Origin: Actinotalea fermentans ATCC 43279 = JCM 9966 = DSM 3133
GTDB lineage: Bacteria > Actinomycetota > Actinomycetes > Actinomycetales > Cellulomonadaceae
NCBI GenBank assembly: GCA_000767215.1
Contig: AXCX01000004.1
Coordinates: 1-50,857, forward strand
Length of the DNA stretch: 50,857 nucleotides
Reading direction: 5' to 3'
Shown here one piece after another: positions 50,107 through 50,857 of the stretch. Under the pieces are notes generated by a model. It searched no databases and was not told where the DNA came from. It saw only the letters and a list, made by a program, of their open reading frames with translations. The translations under genes and the position numbers were made by a program. The stretch's first letter is position 1; each line of letters starts with the position of its first letter.

Positions 50107-50857
50107 TCAGGCCTCGGCTGCGGCGTCGCGCTCGGCGAGCACGTCCGCGCCCGGGCCGGTGAACGACTGCGAGCGCTCGACCGCGAAGACGCTCCCGGTG
50201 AACAGCCGCGAGTCCTTGCGCGGGTCGACCGTCATCGTCGTGTCGCCGGAGTGCCGGCCCGTGGGCTGCGGCGGCGCGGCACCCTCGGCCCTGGACGGGC
50301 GCACCCGCACGAGGTGGTCGACCAGGCCCTCCCGGACGTCGCAGCGCAGGTCAGCGAGCTGCGGCGCGTCCGCGGCGCTCACGACGGCCCGCAACCGCAC
50401 CCGACCGCCGGTCGCGTCGGCGACCTGCAGGACGGCGACGCGGCGGTCCCACAGGTCGTTCGCCTCGACGACGCGGAGCAGGGCCGCGCGCACGTCGGCG
50501 ACGGGGACGGCCGGGTCGACGTCGACGTCGACGGTCCCGACCAGGTCGGCGCTGCGGTGCGTCCAGTTCTCGAAGCCCGCCGCCACCAGGCGCCGGGCCG
50601 GCACGACCACGCGGCGGTCGTCCCACGCCTGCACGACGACGGTGGTCGCGGTGATCTCCTCCACGCGACCCCACAGGCGGTCGGTGCCGACGCCGTCGGC
50701 CGCCGTCGGGGCGAGGGGACCGCGGCCGGACGGCGCGCCGTCGGCCCCCAGGCCACCGAGGGCGATGACGTCGTCGAGCCGGAGCGCGTCCGCGGAGGCC
50801 AGCTCGAGGCCCGCGACGACGTCGCGCAGCCAGGGCAGCGCGGCGCCCACCACCGCG
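50107..50857 (-). CDS. MscS-like mechanosensitive channel, C-terminal part (5' end outside window)
   Basis: The reading frame is open to the window edge; 249 codons are visible. The MscS beta domain is seen in LRLDDVIALGG, GRVEEITATTVVVQAWD and VVVPARRLVAAGFENW, followed by the C-terminal mixed domain. An extra tail ends in DPRKDSRLFTGS. It would release solutes during osmotic downshock. Confidence 0.85.
   Translation of the reverse strand, partial: AVVGAALPWLRDVVAGLELASADALRLDDVIALGGLGADGAPSGRGPLAPTAADGVGTDRLWGRVEEITATTVVVQAWDDRRVVVPARRLVAAGFENWTHRSADLVGTVDVDVDPAVPVADVRAALLRVVEANDLWDRRVAVLQVADATGGRVRLRAVVSAADAPQLADLRCDVREGLVDHLVRVRPSRAEGAAPPQPTGRHSGDTTMTVDPRKDSRLFTGSVFAVERSQSFTGPGADVLAERDAAAEA

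Overview
The window is high-GC DNA with dense overlapping GTG/ATG starts, mycothiol-type arsenate reductases, a c-di-AMP riboswitch in front of an NlpC/P60 hydrolase and actinobacterial-style metal genes. It most likely comes from an actinobacterium, perhaps Micrococcales; that placement is inference. Positions 1 to about 45871 look like a composite metal-resistance and toxin island. The last 5 kb (Dps, EAL protein, HesB-like protein, SDR, MscS) looks like ordinary chromosome.

Region 1 (1-19315) is a copper module. It holds the end of a CopB-type ATPase, small HMA-like and membrane proteins, DUF3105 and DUF305 proteins, a tiny Cys-rich peptide, an HMA-TauE/SafE-cupredoxin fusion, CopA with a CopZ-like protein and a 31-residue membrane peptide between them, a CopRS-like two-component system, a thiol relay (glutaredoxin-like, CcdA-like and thioredoxin-like proteins), two YHS proteins, a YibE/F membrane protein, Lnt, Lgt, an M23 peptidase and an NlpC/P60 hydrolase. 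Seven copies of a direct repeat (CTTCA-N6-CTTCA, 11-bp period) lie before most of these transcription units. They suggest one copper-responsive regulon that also controls lipoprotein acylation.

Region 2 (19326-24005) holds arsR-arsD-arsA copy 1 and a CmtR-like regulator with two cation efflux proteins. Region 3 (24219-36127) is an arsenic cassette: ArsM, ArsP, two small thioredoxin-like proteins, Acr3, an AhpD-like protein, a TauE/SafE protein, ArsC, an ArsR-ArsC fusion, ArsB with a His-rich loop, and arsR-arsD-arsA copy 2. Region 4 (36128-45871) carries one very large Rhs/YD-repeat protein with an amidase-like N-terminal part, an unrecognised C-terminal toxin and a putative immunity gene.

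Regions 2, 3 and 4 each end in the same 56-57 bp direct repeat (24162, 36071, 45816). The repeat carries the 3' part of a tRNA-Lys(TTT) gene from the anticodon loop onward. Each copy has the same flanking arm motifs at the same distances (-115 and -45), and there is no integrase gene between them. I read this as a tandem array of integrase-less, att-flanked cassettes accreted in one tRNA-Lys gene. The intact tRNA would lie left of the window, and the displaced original 3' end would be at 45816-45871.
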